DNA of 64,000 bases. Source: Microcystis elabens FACHB-917. GTDB lineage: Bacteria; Cyanobacteriota; Cyanobacteriia; PCC-6307; Cyanobiaceae. Under the pieces are notes generated by a model. That model searched no databases and was not told where the DNA came from. It saw only the letters and a list, made by a program, of their open reading frames with translations. Shown one piece after another: positions 10,759-17,747 of this stretch. The translations under genes were made by a program, and so were the position numbers. The DNA lies in the NCBI RefSeq assembly GCF_014698445.1, contig NZ_JACJSZ010000004.1, forward strand, positions 1-64,000, written 5' to 3'. Position 1 is the first letter of the stretch. Every line of letters begins with the position of its first letter.

Positions 10759-11017
10759 GGCGGGATCGCGCCACCGGCGAGAGCACGGTGAGGGCGCTGC
10801 TGGCCACCCGGGTCTTGACGGTGCTGGATGCGGATCAGTTCGCCCGCGAGGTGCTGGCGCACTTTGGCGAGCGGGTGCGGGCAGGCGGCGAAGGAAGACC
10901 CCCAGCCCGCGATCGACCGCGGGGCCCTGGGCCGGATCGTGTTCGCCCTGGCCGACGAACGGCTGTGGCTGGAGCGGCTGGTACCTACACTGATCTGACT
11001 ACGCTTCGCCGTCGAAC
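10759..11017 (+). pseudogene. Second coaE, 5' fragment interrupted by cassette insertion
   Basis: The fragment starts at the P-loop (G-G-I-A, then T-G-E-S-T-V after a one-base insertion) and continues through V-L-D-A-D-Q-F-A-R-E-V-L-A to R-F-A-V-E. It contains a further internal deletion or frameshift and a stop. It breaks at 11,016/11,017, and the rest of the gene resumes at 15,283. Removing the DNA between rebuilds R-F-A-V-E-L-E-R-L-R in frame. The gene was therefore already a diverged duplicate when the island inserted, or decayed afterwards. Confidence 0.88.
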
Positions 11018-11097
11018 GCTCAAGATCAGCGGCGGGAACGTCAATCGGGAGATGCTCGATTGAGTCTGCTCCCATCCGCTGGATCTTGACGTTGGGC
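11011..11097. repeat. attC-like imperfect inverted repeat at the left island end
   Basis: Left arm AACGCTCAAGATCAGCGG (11015-11032) and right arm CCGCTGGATCTTGACGTT (11076-11093) are near-perfect complements around a 43-base centre. The element ends in GTTGGGC (11091-11097), a perfect GTTRRRY core, and starts with GTCGAAC, one mismatch from RYYYAAC. Size and symmetry fit an integron attC site. The left arm closely matches the repeat at the end of the second island (19,093). The cut G^TT at 11091/11092 marks the start of the four-gene cassette. Confidence 0.75.
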
Positions 11098-11306
11098 AGC
11101 GCTGGCTGTATCTGATGTGCGCGTATTGGAGTTACCAGTAGCTGAGCAGCATTCAGGCAGACCGTTAACTTCAAATCTTTGGCTACTGCACTGCTGAAAT
11201 CCGATATCATTAAGCATTAACATGAGCACTGCTCTTCGGCTACAAACTGGGTGGCCTCAGCCATCGATGCTATGGATTGCCAGATTAGCTTGATCCGTGG
11301 TGTTAT

Positions 11307-11318
11307 CATGTTAACATG
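11307..11318. promoter_or_regulatory. Palindrome CATGTTAACATG over a start codon
   Basis: A perfect 12-base palindrome whose last three bases are the ATG of the ribbon-helix-helix-like gene. This position suits an autoregulatory operator that would block both transcription and translation of the cassette operon. The regulatory role is inferred only from its place and symmetry. Confidence 0.4.
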
Positions 11319-11582
11319 AGCGCAAGCCAAGAGGCTTTTCCTTTTATGCAAGTGGCCTTACCAAAAAAGCAACGCTCTTCAACCACCGGCAAGCTAGTCG
11401 GAACCCGCTTCCAGACTGACTTGCTTGAAGCAATTGATCAATGGCGAAGAGGGCAGCCTGACCTACCAACACGACCAGAGGCTGTTCGTAGATTAGTAGA
11501 AAAGGGCATATTCGACAATTCTGTTACCCACGAGATCTCCATTAACGGTGCGGATCGTTCATTGCATCGCACAGGCGAATAG
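11316..11582 (+). CDS. Small ribbon-helix-helix-like DNA-binding protein
   Basis: An 88-residue basic protein, first gene of the cassette operon. The central stretch (about 26-68), with T-R-F-Q-T-D-L-L-E-A-I-D-Q-W and then R-P-E-A-V-R-R-L-V-E, has the strand-helix-helix spacing of ribbon-helix-helix repressors. The ends look flexible. It lies 2 bases ahead of the methylase gene and its ATG lies within a 12-base palindrome, so it probably controls the expression of the modification and nuclease genes. The assignment rests on pattern, not on a recognised family. Confidence 0.6.
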   Translation: MSASQEAFPFMQVALPKKQRSSTTGKLVGTRFQTDLLEAIDQWRRGQPDLPTRPEAVRRLVEKGIFDNSVTHEISINGADRSLHRTGE

Positions 11583-11584
11583 GA

Positions 11585-12484
11585 ATGAAGCTTCTTAGTC
11601 CCCTACGCTACCCCGGTGGCAAAGCCGGCTTGACCCCTTTTCTAACCGACGTACTGGACTTAAATGACCTTCGTGGCGTCGACTATTTTGAGCCCTACGC
11701 AGGGGGTGCTGGTGCTGCCTTGGGCTTGCTTGGCGATAATGTAGTAAATACAATATCAATTAACGACTCAGACATTCGTATTTATGCCTTCTGGAAGACA
11801 GTATTGAACGAGCCGCAGTGGTTCGCGGATAAGATACTTACTGCACAACTTGATTTGGCCGAATGGCGCGAATGCAGGGAGACATGTGATTCCCCCAGGA
11901 ATAAGCCGCTTCGAGAGATTGGATTTGCCTCGTTCTACATGAATCGCTGCAACCGTTCTGGTGTCATAAATGCTGGCCCAATCGGCGGATACGAGCAACA
12001 GGGCGAGTGGCGCCTTGGCGTACGTTTCACTAGATCTGCTCTGGCTGAGCGCGTTATTCAGATCTCTCGACTTCGAGAGCGCATCTTTGTAAGCAACTCA
12101 GATGCGATTGATTTCCTAAAAAGCACACTCCCAAGGGGAAGAAATAGACAGAGAGCTTTTGTCTATCTGGATCCACCTTACGTGATTAACGGGAAAAGAC
12201 TTTATCTAAAGGCCTACTCGAAAGATGAGCACACAGCTATAGCTCGCCATATGTGTCGACAAAGACTTGTTCCATGGGTCATGTCTTATGACAATTCCGA
12301 GGTGGTAACAGGTTTGTACGCTTCGGAGCAAATTGCTATTTTGCCTATTCATTACTCCTTGCAGGATAAGCGCTCTGCGAACGAACTGGTAATAGCACCA
12401 CATCGCATACGACTCCCACGAACGCTACGAATTGGAGCCAGGAGATTTGACTTTAAAGAGATTAACAAGAGGAAAGTAGCATGA
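11585..12484 (+). CDS. Dam-family DNA N6-adenine methyltransferase
   Basis: A 299-residue D12-class methylase that would transfer a methyl group from S-adenosylmethionine to adenine N6. The SAM-binding motif F-E-P-Y-A-G-G-A-G is at about residues 35-43, preceded by the typical R-Y-P-G-G-K near the N terminus; the catalytic D-P-P-Y is at about 195-198. Length is close to E. coli Dam. Its stop overlaps the ATG of the ParB-like gene (ATGA), so the operon is tightly coupled. As a cassette gene next to a predicted nuclease, it most likely protects host DNA. Confidence 0.88.
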   Translation: MKLLSPLRYPGGKAGLTPFLTDVLDLNDLRGVDYFEPYAGGAGAALGLLGDNVVNTISINDSDIRIYAFWKTVLNEPQWFADKILTAQLDLAEWRECRETCDSPRNKPLREIGFASFYMNRCNRSGVINAGPIGGYEQQGEWRLGVRFTRSALAERVIQISRLRERIFVSNSDAIDFLKSTLPRGRNRQRAFVYLDPPYVINGKRLYLKAYSKDEHTAIARHMCRQRLVPWVMSYDNSEVVTGLYASEQIAILPIHYSLQDKRSANELVIAPHRIRLPRTLRIGARRFDFKEINKRKVA

Positions 12485-13584
12485 ACAAGCTGGTTACAAT
12501 CACTCAGGTTGACACTGAGGAGCTCCACTTTGACCATAACAATCCTCGCTTGGCTGAATATGGGATAGCTCAATCTACTCCTGAATCGGAAATTCTGAAG
12601 ATCCTATGGGACGCGATGGATATTCGTGAACTTGTTCAGTCAATCTCTGCCAGTGGCTTTTTTCCGCAAGAAGCTCTTATTGTTGCCGAGGAGAGTAATC
12701 GAAAAGTCGTAATTGAAGGGAATCGTCGACTCGCTGCCGTCAAAGTTCTTTTGGCAGGTACTTCAGGTATGGAGGGCGGGTGGCCTATACCTGAAATTAC
12801 CCCAGAAGAACGAGTTTCGCTCCAGGCTTTACCCGTAATCTTTTCCTCGCGTGAAGATGCTTGGCGTTTTCTAGGCTTTAAACATGTTAATGGGCCAGCA
12901 AAGTGGAGCAGCTACGCAAAGGCCAAATACATCGCATCAGTGCACAGCTCATTCGGTATTCCCCTTTCTGAAATTGCGAATCAAATTGGAGATAGGCACA
13001 ATACAGTGCAGAGGCTATACAGGGGGCTAATGGTGCTTGAGCAAGCAGAACGCGAAGATGTCTATCATCAAGATAGAGTGTTTAATAGCAGGCTTGCATT
13101 TTCTCATCTATACACTGGCTTAGACTATGAGGGAATCCGCGACTTTCTTAACGTAGAGCCTAAAGAACGAGAGACTTCTAACCCTGTGCCACAAGACCGG
13201 CTAAAGGAGCTAGGGGAGTTACTTGTTTGGATGTACGGCAATAAGGCGGAGAGCCGAAAGCCAGTTGTACAGTCGCAAAATCCGGACCTAAGGTTGTTAA
13301 ATGCTGTAGTTGCCAGTCGTGAAGCTATTGCGGCCCTCAGAGCAGGAGAGGATCTTAGTGAAGCCTATGAAATATCTAGACCAGCAGACTCAGTATTTGA
13401 AGAAGCACTACTGGCCTCAAAACGAGAGTTAACTACAGCTAGGGCATCACTGTCAGGCGGATACGATAACTCTCAGGAGCTATTAAAAATTGCAGGAACA
13501 ATCGCTAATCTTGCTGACGACCTTTATAAAGAAATGTATCGCAAGGCGAATCCATCTCAGCAGAGCTCCCGCATCGCGGAGTGA
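12481..13584 (+). CDS. ParB/Srx-like N-terminal domain protein
   Basis: A 367-residue protein. The first half has a ParB-like nucleotide-binding fold: H-N-N-P-R-L at about residues 19-24 and V-I-E-G-N-R-R-L-A-A-V-K at about 77-88, the counterpart of the ParB/sulfiredoxin G-E-R-R motif that can bind CTP or ATP. A segment near 155-180 resembles the ParB helix-turn-helix. The second half is helical and unrecognised. No ParA partner is present, so chromosome partitioning is unlikely; with a methylase and a nuclease on either side it is more likely a DNA-scanning or switch component of a defence system. Confidence 0.75.
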   Translation: MNKLVTITQVDTEELHFDHNNPRLAEYGIAQSTPESEILKILWDAMDIRELVQSISASGFFPQEALIVAEESNRKVVIEGNRRLAAVKVLLAGTSGMEGGWPIPEITPEERVSLQALPVIFSSREDAWRFLGFKHVNGPAKWSSYAKAKYIASVHSSFGIPLSEIANQIGDRHNTVQRLYRGLMVLEQAEREDVYHQDRVFNSRLAFSHLYTGLDYEGIRDFLNVEPKERETSNPVPQDRLKELGELLVWMYGNKAESRKPVVQSQNPDLRLLNAVVASREAIAALRAGEDLSEAYEISRPADSVFEEALLASKRELTTARASLSGGYDNSQELLKIAGTIANLADDLYKEMYRKANPSQQSSRIAE

Positions 13585-13585
13585 A

Positions 13586-14518
13586 ATGTTTAAACTCCCT
13601 TCTTTACCAACTCCAAAAGCTGAAGTTCATGAATTGGCAGACTTTGCTGAATTGCTAGCTCAGCATAATGGTTATGTATCCATTCGTGAAATTTTAGCAT
13701 ACCTTGGTAGGGTAAGTGAAAATGATCCCAATGAAGGAATCGATGACGAGGACGACTTGAATGCTGCCTTATTAGATGACGTCTTTGATGAGATAAGTAG
13801 GCGAAGCAGTTCTTGCGATACTGGTTACCCTTTTCGGCTTGAAATGAACGGCACAGTCCTTCGACACAACTCAGCAGACGAAACAGTTCGCGCAGATGTA
13901 TATCGGTATTTACTGCTAAGTACAAGGTTGAATATGACACGGGATAAATTCCAAGATGGCCTTGATGGGACATGCCTCCTTGAAGAGCTTGCCGCATTAG
14001 TCATACGTTGCTATCTAGGGTATGACAGAGCAAGGTCATTTGTCTTCGGTACTGCGGTTGCTGGAGGGTTTTCAGATAAAGTCAATAGGCTTTGTGATGA
14101 GCTAGGTGAAGGGGTGAGATATGAAAGCATTGACCCAGCCCCTACACATGCGAACGATGATAAGTTAGATGCTGTCGCCTGGATTCCATTTACAGACAGC
14201 AGAGGAGATCAACTGGTAGTTTTCTGCCAATGTAAAACAGGATCAAACTGGAGAGATTTAACGACTCAATTGCAACCAAGCACTTTTATTCAACGCTGGA
14301 CTTCAGCTAGAAAGTTTCTTTACGATCCGCTCAGAGCTTTCTGTATATCAGAAGCGCCAAACCCTAGCCGTTGGAATGGGCTCGCAGTTTATGCCGGTTT
14401 GCTATTTGACCGTCTGCGCATCATAGACTTTCTGGATAGGACTGATGTGGATTTGCATGTTCGCATTAAGCGCTGGAATGCTGGTGCAATCAGGGTCTTT
14501 GAGCAGGCTTTAGGCTGA
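13586..14518 (+). CDS. Predicted PD-(D/E)XK-type nuclease
   Basis: A 310-residue protein starting at the ATG one base after the ParB-like stop. The C-terminal half shows a restriction-endonuclease-like core: Asp195 in K-L-D-A-V-A-W, followed about 20 residues later by a strand ending V-F-C-Q-C-K-T-G with Gln215-x-Lys217, i.e. D...QxK in place of D...ExK. The N-terminal half is acidic and helical and unrecognised. As the last gene of the four-gene cassette it is the natural effector of a restriction-like system. The family assignment is by motif only. Confidence 0.65.
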   Translation: MFKLPSLPTPKAEVHELADFAELLAQHNGYVSIREILAYLGRVSENDPNEGIDDEDDLNAALLDDVFDEISRRSSSCDTGYPFRLEMNGTVLRHNSADETVRADVYRYLLLSTRLNMTRDKFQDGLDGTCLLEELAALVIRCYLGYDRARSFVFGTAVAGGFSDKVNRLCDELGEGVRYESIDPAPTHANDDKLDAVAWIPFTDSRGDQLVVFCQCKTGSNWRDLTTQLQPSTFIQRWTSARKFLYDPLRAFCISEAPNPSRWNGLAVYAGLLFDRLRIIDFLDRTDVDLHVRIKRWNAGAIRVFEQALG

Positions 14519-14653
14519 CTCGACAATGATTTTCTATCAACTCTTTCTAAGCAAAGCGTTTCGATTAATATGGGTCAGGCTATGCTCGTGTGATCATCTT
14601 CCATTCTTGAGCTTTGATTATTTACATCAACTAGATTCCAGCGATTTTCGTCC

Positions 14654-14728
14654 GCCCAACGCTGAGCTGAGCCGCACCGCCGTTCTAGACGAACGGCGTT
14701 CGGCTAGCAGGCGGTGTCGGCTCCAGCG
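14654..14728 (+). repeat. attC site of the four-gene cassette
   Basis: The site starts with a perfect R'' core GCCCAAC (14654-14660), continues GCTGAGCTGAGCCG, has an inner hairpin CGTTC-TAGAC-GAACG, and ends GGCTCCAGCG at 14728. If the cassette (11,092-14,728) is circularised, the end CCAGCG joins TTGGGC from 11,092 and gives CAGCGTTGGGC, the exact complement of GCCCAACGCTG at the start of the site. This rebuilt pairing is the defining property of a cassette-borne attC. Confidence 0.82.
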
Positions 14729-15283
14729 TGCTGTTGCTTAGCCGTGCCAATATCCTAGCCACTCACTACAACCGTGAAAACACGGTCTAAGCAACGCCAA
14801 TTGGATGGTTTCCAAGAACCACGGCGGCGCTCTTGCTTCTATCCGATAACCACCTCCTTGTTGCCAAGCTAATCCTAGCCACCGCAGTCCATTCATCGCA
14901 GATGTGTTCGTCGTGAACAGTGGTTTTCGGACCCGATATCCACATGTAGCAGTTGCTGCAAACTACCCTACGGGACGAGATGATGGCCGGCGCTGAAAGG
15001 CAGGAAACGCAGAGGCCATAGATATAATCCTACGGCAAATCAACCTCGGCAATTACTTCTATGCCGGACTTGAGAATACTAGGATAAACGAGATCCAGGG
15101 CTTGTGCTCACGAGCATCGTATCAGCGTGCCGACGGCACAGCCCGATTATCCGCACATTGTCGAAATACCTTCAGCGATCTGGGTAATCAATCAGAGAAA
15201 TTCAAGACATGTCAATCAACACTTGAAAGAGTTTCTGGCGAACCTTCGCATGTCCTTGGCTTGGTTTTTCCGATCCTTCGCAC
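14729..15283. other. Distal part of island 1, probable short cassette on the - strand
   Basis: These 555 bases hold no long reading frame. The bottom-strand end begins G^TGCGAAGG against the coaE host sequence, and the other end appears to be the left repeat at 11,017-11,091. Removing the four-gene cassette would join the two. An inverted pair GTTGCTTAGCCGTG / CACGGTCTAAGCAAC lies at about 14,734-14,797. The likely content is a short or ORF-poor cassette into whose attC the four-gene cassette later inserted. Confidence 0.5.
14738..14896 (-). CDS. Candidate 52-residue ORF of the short cassette
   Basis: An ATG at 14894-14896 opens a 52-codon frame that stops at 14738-14740, just ahead of the point where the short cassette's repeat would begin on this strand. 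That is the usual place for a cassette gene to end. The predicted peptide is rich in Trp, Gly and Leu and matches nothing I recognise. Coding potential is doubtful. Confidence 0.2.
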   Translation of the reverse strand: MNGLRWLGLAWQQGGGYRIEARAPPWFLETIQLALLRPCFHGCSEWLGYWHG

Positions 15284-15603
15284 TGGAGCGGCTGCGGCAG
15301 GAGCCGGTGGTGGTGCTGATGATTCCGCTGCTGTTCGAGGCGGGGCTGGAGGCGCTCTGCAGCGAAGTGTGGCTGGTGGACTGCGACGAGGACCAGCAGC
15401 TGCGGCGGCTGATGGATCGGGACGGGCTCAGCGCGGCCGACGCCCGCGCCCGGCTGGCGGCCCAGTGGCCCCTGGCCCGCAAGCGGACCCTGGCCGCGGT
15501 GGTGCTCGACAACCGCGGAGGGCCGCAGGCCCTGGCGCCGCGGGTGGAGCGGGCTCTCAGGGCCGGGGCAGTTCCCGCAGCACCGTCTCCACCGCCCGTC
15601 TGA
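15283..15603 (+). pseudogene. Second coaE, 3' fragment
   Basis: This is the C-terminal half of dephospho-CoA kinase, starting L-E-R-L-R-Q-E-P-V-V-V-L-M-I-P-L-L-F-E-A-G and including the late D-N-R-G-G motif. It is roughly three-quarters identical to the matching part of the intact coaE at 4,616-5,245. It lacks the P-loop half, which lies 4.27 kb upstream at 10,759-11,017. The final 47 bases overlap the convergent Uma2 gene. Confidence 0.9.
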
Positions 15604-16108
15604 GCGCCGCCAGGACGTCGGCATCAAGGCCCGCGCTGTGCTCATGCACCACGTGCAGGCGCGGCGCCTGCACATCGATCACCCAGTAGTGGGGAATCCC
15701 GGCGGCTCCATAGAGGCGCGCCTTGGCCTCCAGGTCGAAGGCCAGGCTGCTGTCAGCCACCTCGATCACCAGGGCGGTGTCGGCGGCGGTGGGATGGGCG
15801 GCCCAGTAGTCATCGGCGCGGCGGGCCACCAGGGCCAGGTCCGGCTCGGGCTCATCGGCCGGGCCCAGGTCCAGCGGTGCCTCCACCCGCAGCTGCAGGG
15901 GGGCCTGGGGCAGGGCCGCCAGGGTGGCCTGGAGGGCGGCGATCAGCCGGTGAACCACCGCCGTGTGGCGTGTCCCCTTGGCGATCACCTGCAGCACCTC
16001 CCCATCGATCAGCTCCAGCCGCTGCTCGGGCACCGCGTCGCAGAGCCGGTGGAACTGCTCCACCGTGAAACGCGCGTGGCGTCTGACAGCTGCGGGGGCC
16101 GAGGTCAT
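15557..16108 (-). CDS. Uma2 family (DUF820) predicted endonuclease
   Basis: A 183-residue Uma2/DUF820 protein, a PD-(D/E)XK-like family that is greatly expanded in cyanobacteria and whose biological role is unsettled. Recognisable segments are R-L-E-L-I-D-G-E-V near residue 30, E-P-D-L-A-L-V near 95, and T-A-L-V-I-E-V-A-D-S-S-L followed by D-L-E-A-K-A-R-L-Y-G-A-A-G-I-P-H-Y-W-V-I-D, which contain the expected acidic and lysine residues. It lies 31 bases past the 3' end of gatB on the same strand and overlaps the coaE fragment. Confidence 0.9.
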   Translation of the reverse strand: MTSAPAAVRRHARFTVEQFHRLCDAVPEQRLELIDGEVLQVIAKGTRHTAVVHRLIAALQATLAALPQAPLQLRVEAPLDLGPADEPEPDLALVARRADDYWAAHPTAADTALVIEVADSSLAFDLEAKARLYGAAGIPHYWVIDVQAPRLHVVHEHSAGLDADVLAALRRAVETVLRELPRP

Positions 16109-16139
16109 GGGCCAACGCTAACCAGCGCGGACGGATCCC

Positions 16140-17636
16140 TCAGCCCTTCAGCTGCTCGGCCAGGATCCGGTTGGCGAGCTTGGGATCGGCCTTGCCGCCG
16201 GTCTTCTTCATCAGCTGGCCCACGAAGAAGCCCTGCAGCTTGGTCTTGCCGCCGCGGAAGGCTTCCACCTCCCCGGGATGGGCGGCCAGCAGCTCCTCCA
16301 CGATCACGGTGATCGCCGCCGGATCGCTGATCATCCCCAGGCCGCGGACCTCCACGATCGCTTTGGGGGAGCCGCCCTGCTCCAGCAGCCCGGGGAGGAT
16401 CTCCTTGGCGATCTTGCCGCTGATCACACCGCCCTCGATCAGCTGCACCATCTCCGCCAGCTGCTCCGGGCGGAAGGGCAAGTCGGCGTAGGAGAGCCGG
16501 TTGGCGTTCACGTGGGCGGCGATATCGCCGGTGATCCAGTTGGCCACGCCCTTGGCATCGCCGCCGGCGGCGACCGCCGCCTCGAAGTACTCCGCCATCG
16601 GTCGCTCATCGGTGAGCACCCTGGCGTCGTAGATCGAGAGCCCCAGCTGCTCGGCGTAGCGGTGGCGCCTGGCCGCCGGCAGTTCCGGCAGCTCGGCGCG
16701 CCAGGCCTCCCGCTGCTCCGGGCTCACCTCGATCGGTCCCAGATCGGGATCGGGGAAGTAGCGGTAGTCGCTCGCCCCCTCCTTGCTGCGCATGCTTCTG
16801 GTGAGCTGCCTGGCCTCATCCCAGAGGCGCGTCTCCTGAACCACCGGCTCACCGGCCTCGTAGGCCTTGATCTGGCGGGCGATCTCGAAATCGATGGCCT
16901 TCTGGATCGCCGAGAAGGAGTTCATGTTCTTGATCTCCACCTTCACGCCGAAGGGGGCATCGGGCCCACGGCGCACGGAGATGTTGACGTCGCAGCGCAG
17001 GGAACCCTCCTGCATGTTGCCGTCGCTCACCCCCAGATAGCGCATGATGCGGCGGATCTCCGAGGCGTACTCGGCCGCCTCCCGGCCCGTGCGCAGGTCC
17101 GGCTTGGAGACGATCTCCGCCAGGGCCACCCCGGCCCGGTTGTAGTCCACCAGCGAGTGGGTGGAGCCGGCCAGGCGGTCGCTGCCGGCGTGGACGAGCT
17201 TGCCGGCGTCCTCCTCCATGTGCAGGCGCTCGATGCCCACCTTCTTCAGGTAAGTCTCCTTGCCCTTCTCGGCCACCTCCACCTCGATCCAGCCGTTCTC
17301 GGCGATCGGCTGGTCGTACTGGGAGATCTGGTAGTTCTTGGGCAGGTCGGGATAGAAGTACTGCTTGCGGTCAAACTTGCTGTGCTCGGCCACCTGCAGA
17401 TTCAGGGCCAGCGACGCCTTGACCGCGTACTCCAGCACCTTCTGATTCAGCACCGGCAGGGTGCCGGGCAGGCCGCAGACCACCGGGTCGATGTGGGTGT
17501 TGGGGTCGTCGCCGAAGCTGGTGGAGGCGGCGGTGAAGATCTTGCTGGTTGTGCCCAGCTGCACGTGGGTCTCCAGGCCGATCACGGCCTCCCAGGCCCC
17601 CTTCCCGTTGCCCTCTGCCCTGTTCCCTTCAGCCAT
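16140..17636 (-). CDS. gatB: Asp/Glu-tRNA(Asn/Gln) amidotransferase subunit B
   Basis: GatB is the tRNA-binding kinase/amidation subunit of GatCAB, which converts Glu-tRNA(Gln) to Gln-tRNA(Gln) and where needed Asp-tRNA(Asn) to Asn-tRNA(Asn). The 498-residue length is normal. The N terminus shows V-I-G-L-E-T-H-V-Q-L, then L-P-K-N-Y-Q-I-S-Q-Y-D-Q-P, H-M-E-E-D-A-G-K and D-Y-N-R-A-G-V, all characteristic. The C-terminal YqeY-like tail ends L-A-E-Q-L-K-G. A partial second copy of this tail is at 10,389. It is divergent from thiO, with about 110 bases between starts. Confidence 0.96.
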   Translation of the reverse strand: MAEGNRAEGNGKGAWEAVIGLETHVQLGTTSKIFTAASTSFGDDPNTHIDPVVCGLPGTLPVLNQKVLEYAVKASLALNLQVAEHSKFDRKQYFYPDLPKNYQISQYDQPIAENGWIEVEVAEKGKETYLKKVGIERLHMEEDAGKLVHAGSDRLAGSTHSLVDYNRAGVALAEIVSKPDLRTGREAAEYASEIRRIMRYLGVSDGNMQEGSLRCDVNISVRRGPDAPFGVKVEIKNMNSFSAIQKAIDFEIARQIKAYEAGEPVVQETRLWDEARQLTRSMRSKEGASDYRYFPDPDLGPIEVSPEQREAWRAELPELPAARRHRYAEQLGLSIYDARVLTDERPMAEYFEAAVAAGGDAKGVANWITGDIAAHVNANRLSYADLPFRPEQLAEMVQLIEGGVISGKIAKEILPGLLEQGGSPKAIVEVRGLGMISDPAAITVIVEELLAAHPGEVEAFRGGKTKLQGFFVGQLMKKTGGKADPKLANRILAEQLKG

Positions 17637-17747
17637 GGTCGCGTGGTCCTGCCGGCGCTGTCGGCCCCCCGCGCTCGGCCGGAGGCACTGGCGGCAATCC
17701 TAGGCAGCGGACCGCGGCCGCTTGAATGGGGGCCTTGCGAGCTGGAG

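Larger units (their letters stand above)
11017..15283. mobile_element. Island 1: integron-cassette-type insertion splitting coaE
   Basis: A 4,266-bp AT-richer insert whose removal rejoins the second coaE precisely, with a single shared C at both ends and no longer target duplication. On the bottom strand the target reads CAG^TTCGAC, which fits the G^WT secondary sites used by integron integrases. It appears to contain two nested units: a cassette with four genes in + orientation (11,092-14,728) and a shorter unit (14,729-15,283 plus the left repeat) in the opposite sense. No integrase is encoded. The order of events is inferred. Confidence 0.75.

Noticed and set aside
14526-14741. 71-residue + frame at the end of the four-gene cassette
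   Set aside because: It runs through the attC stem-loop and has no plausible protein pattern.
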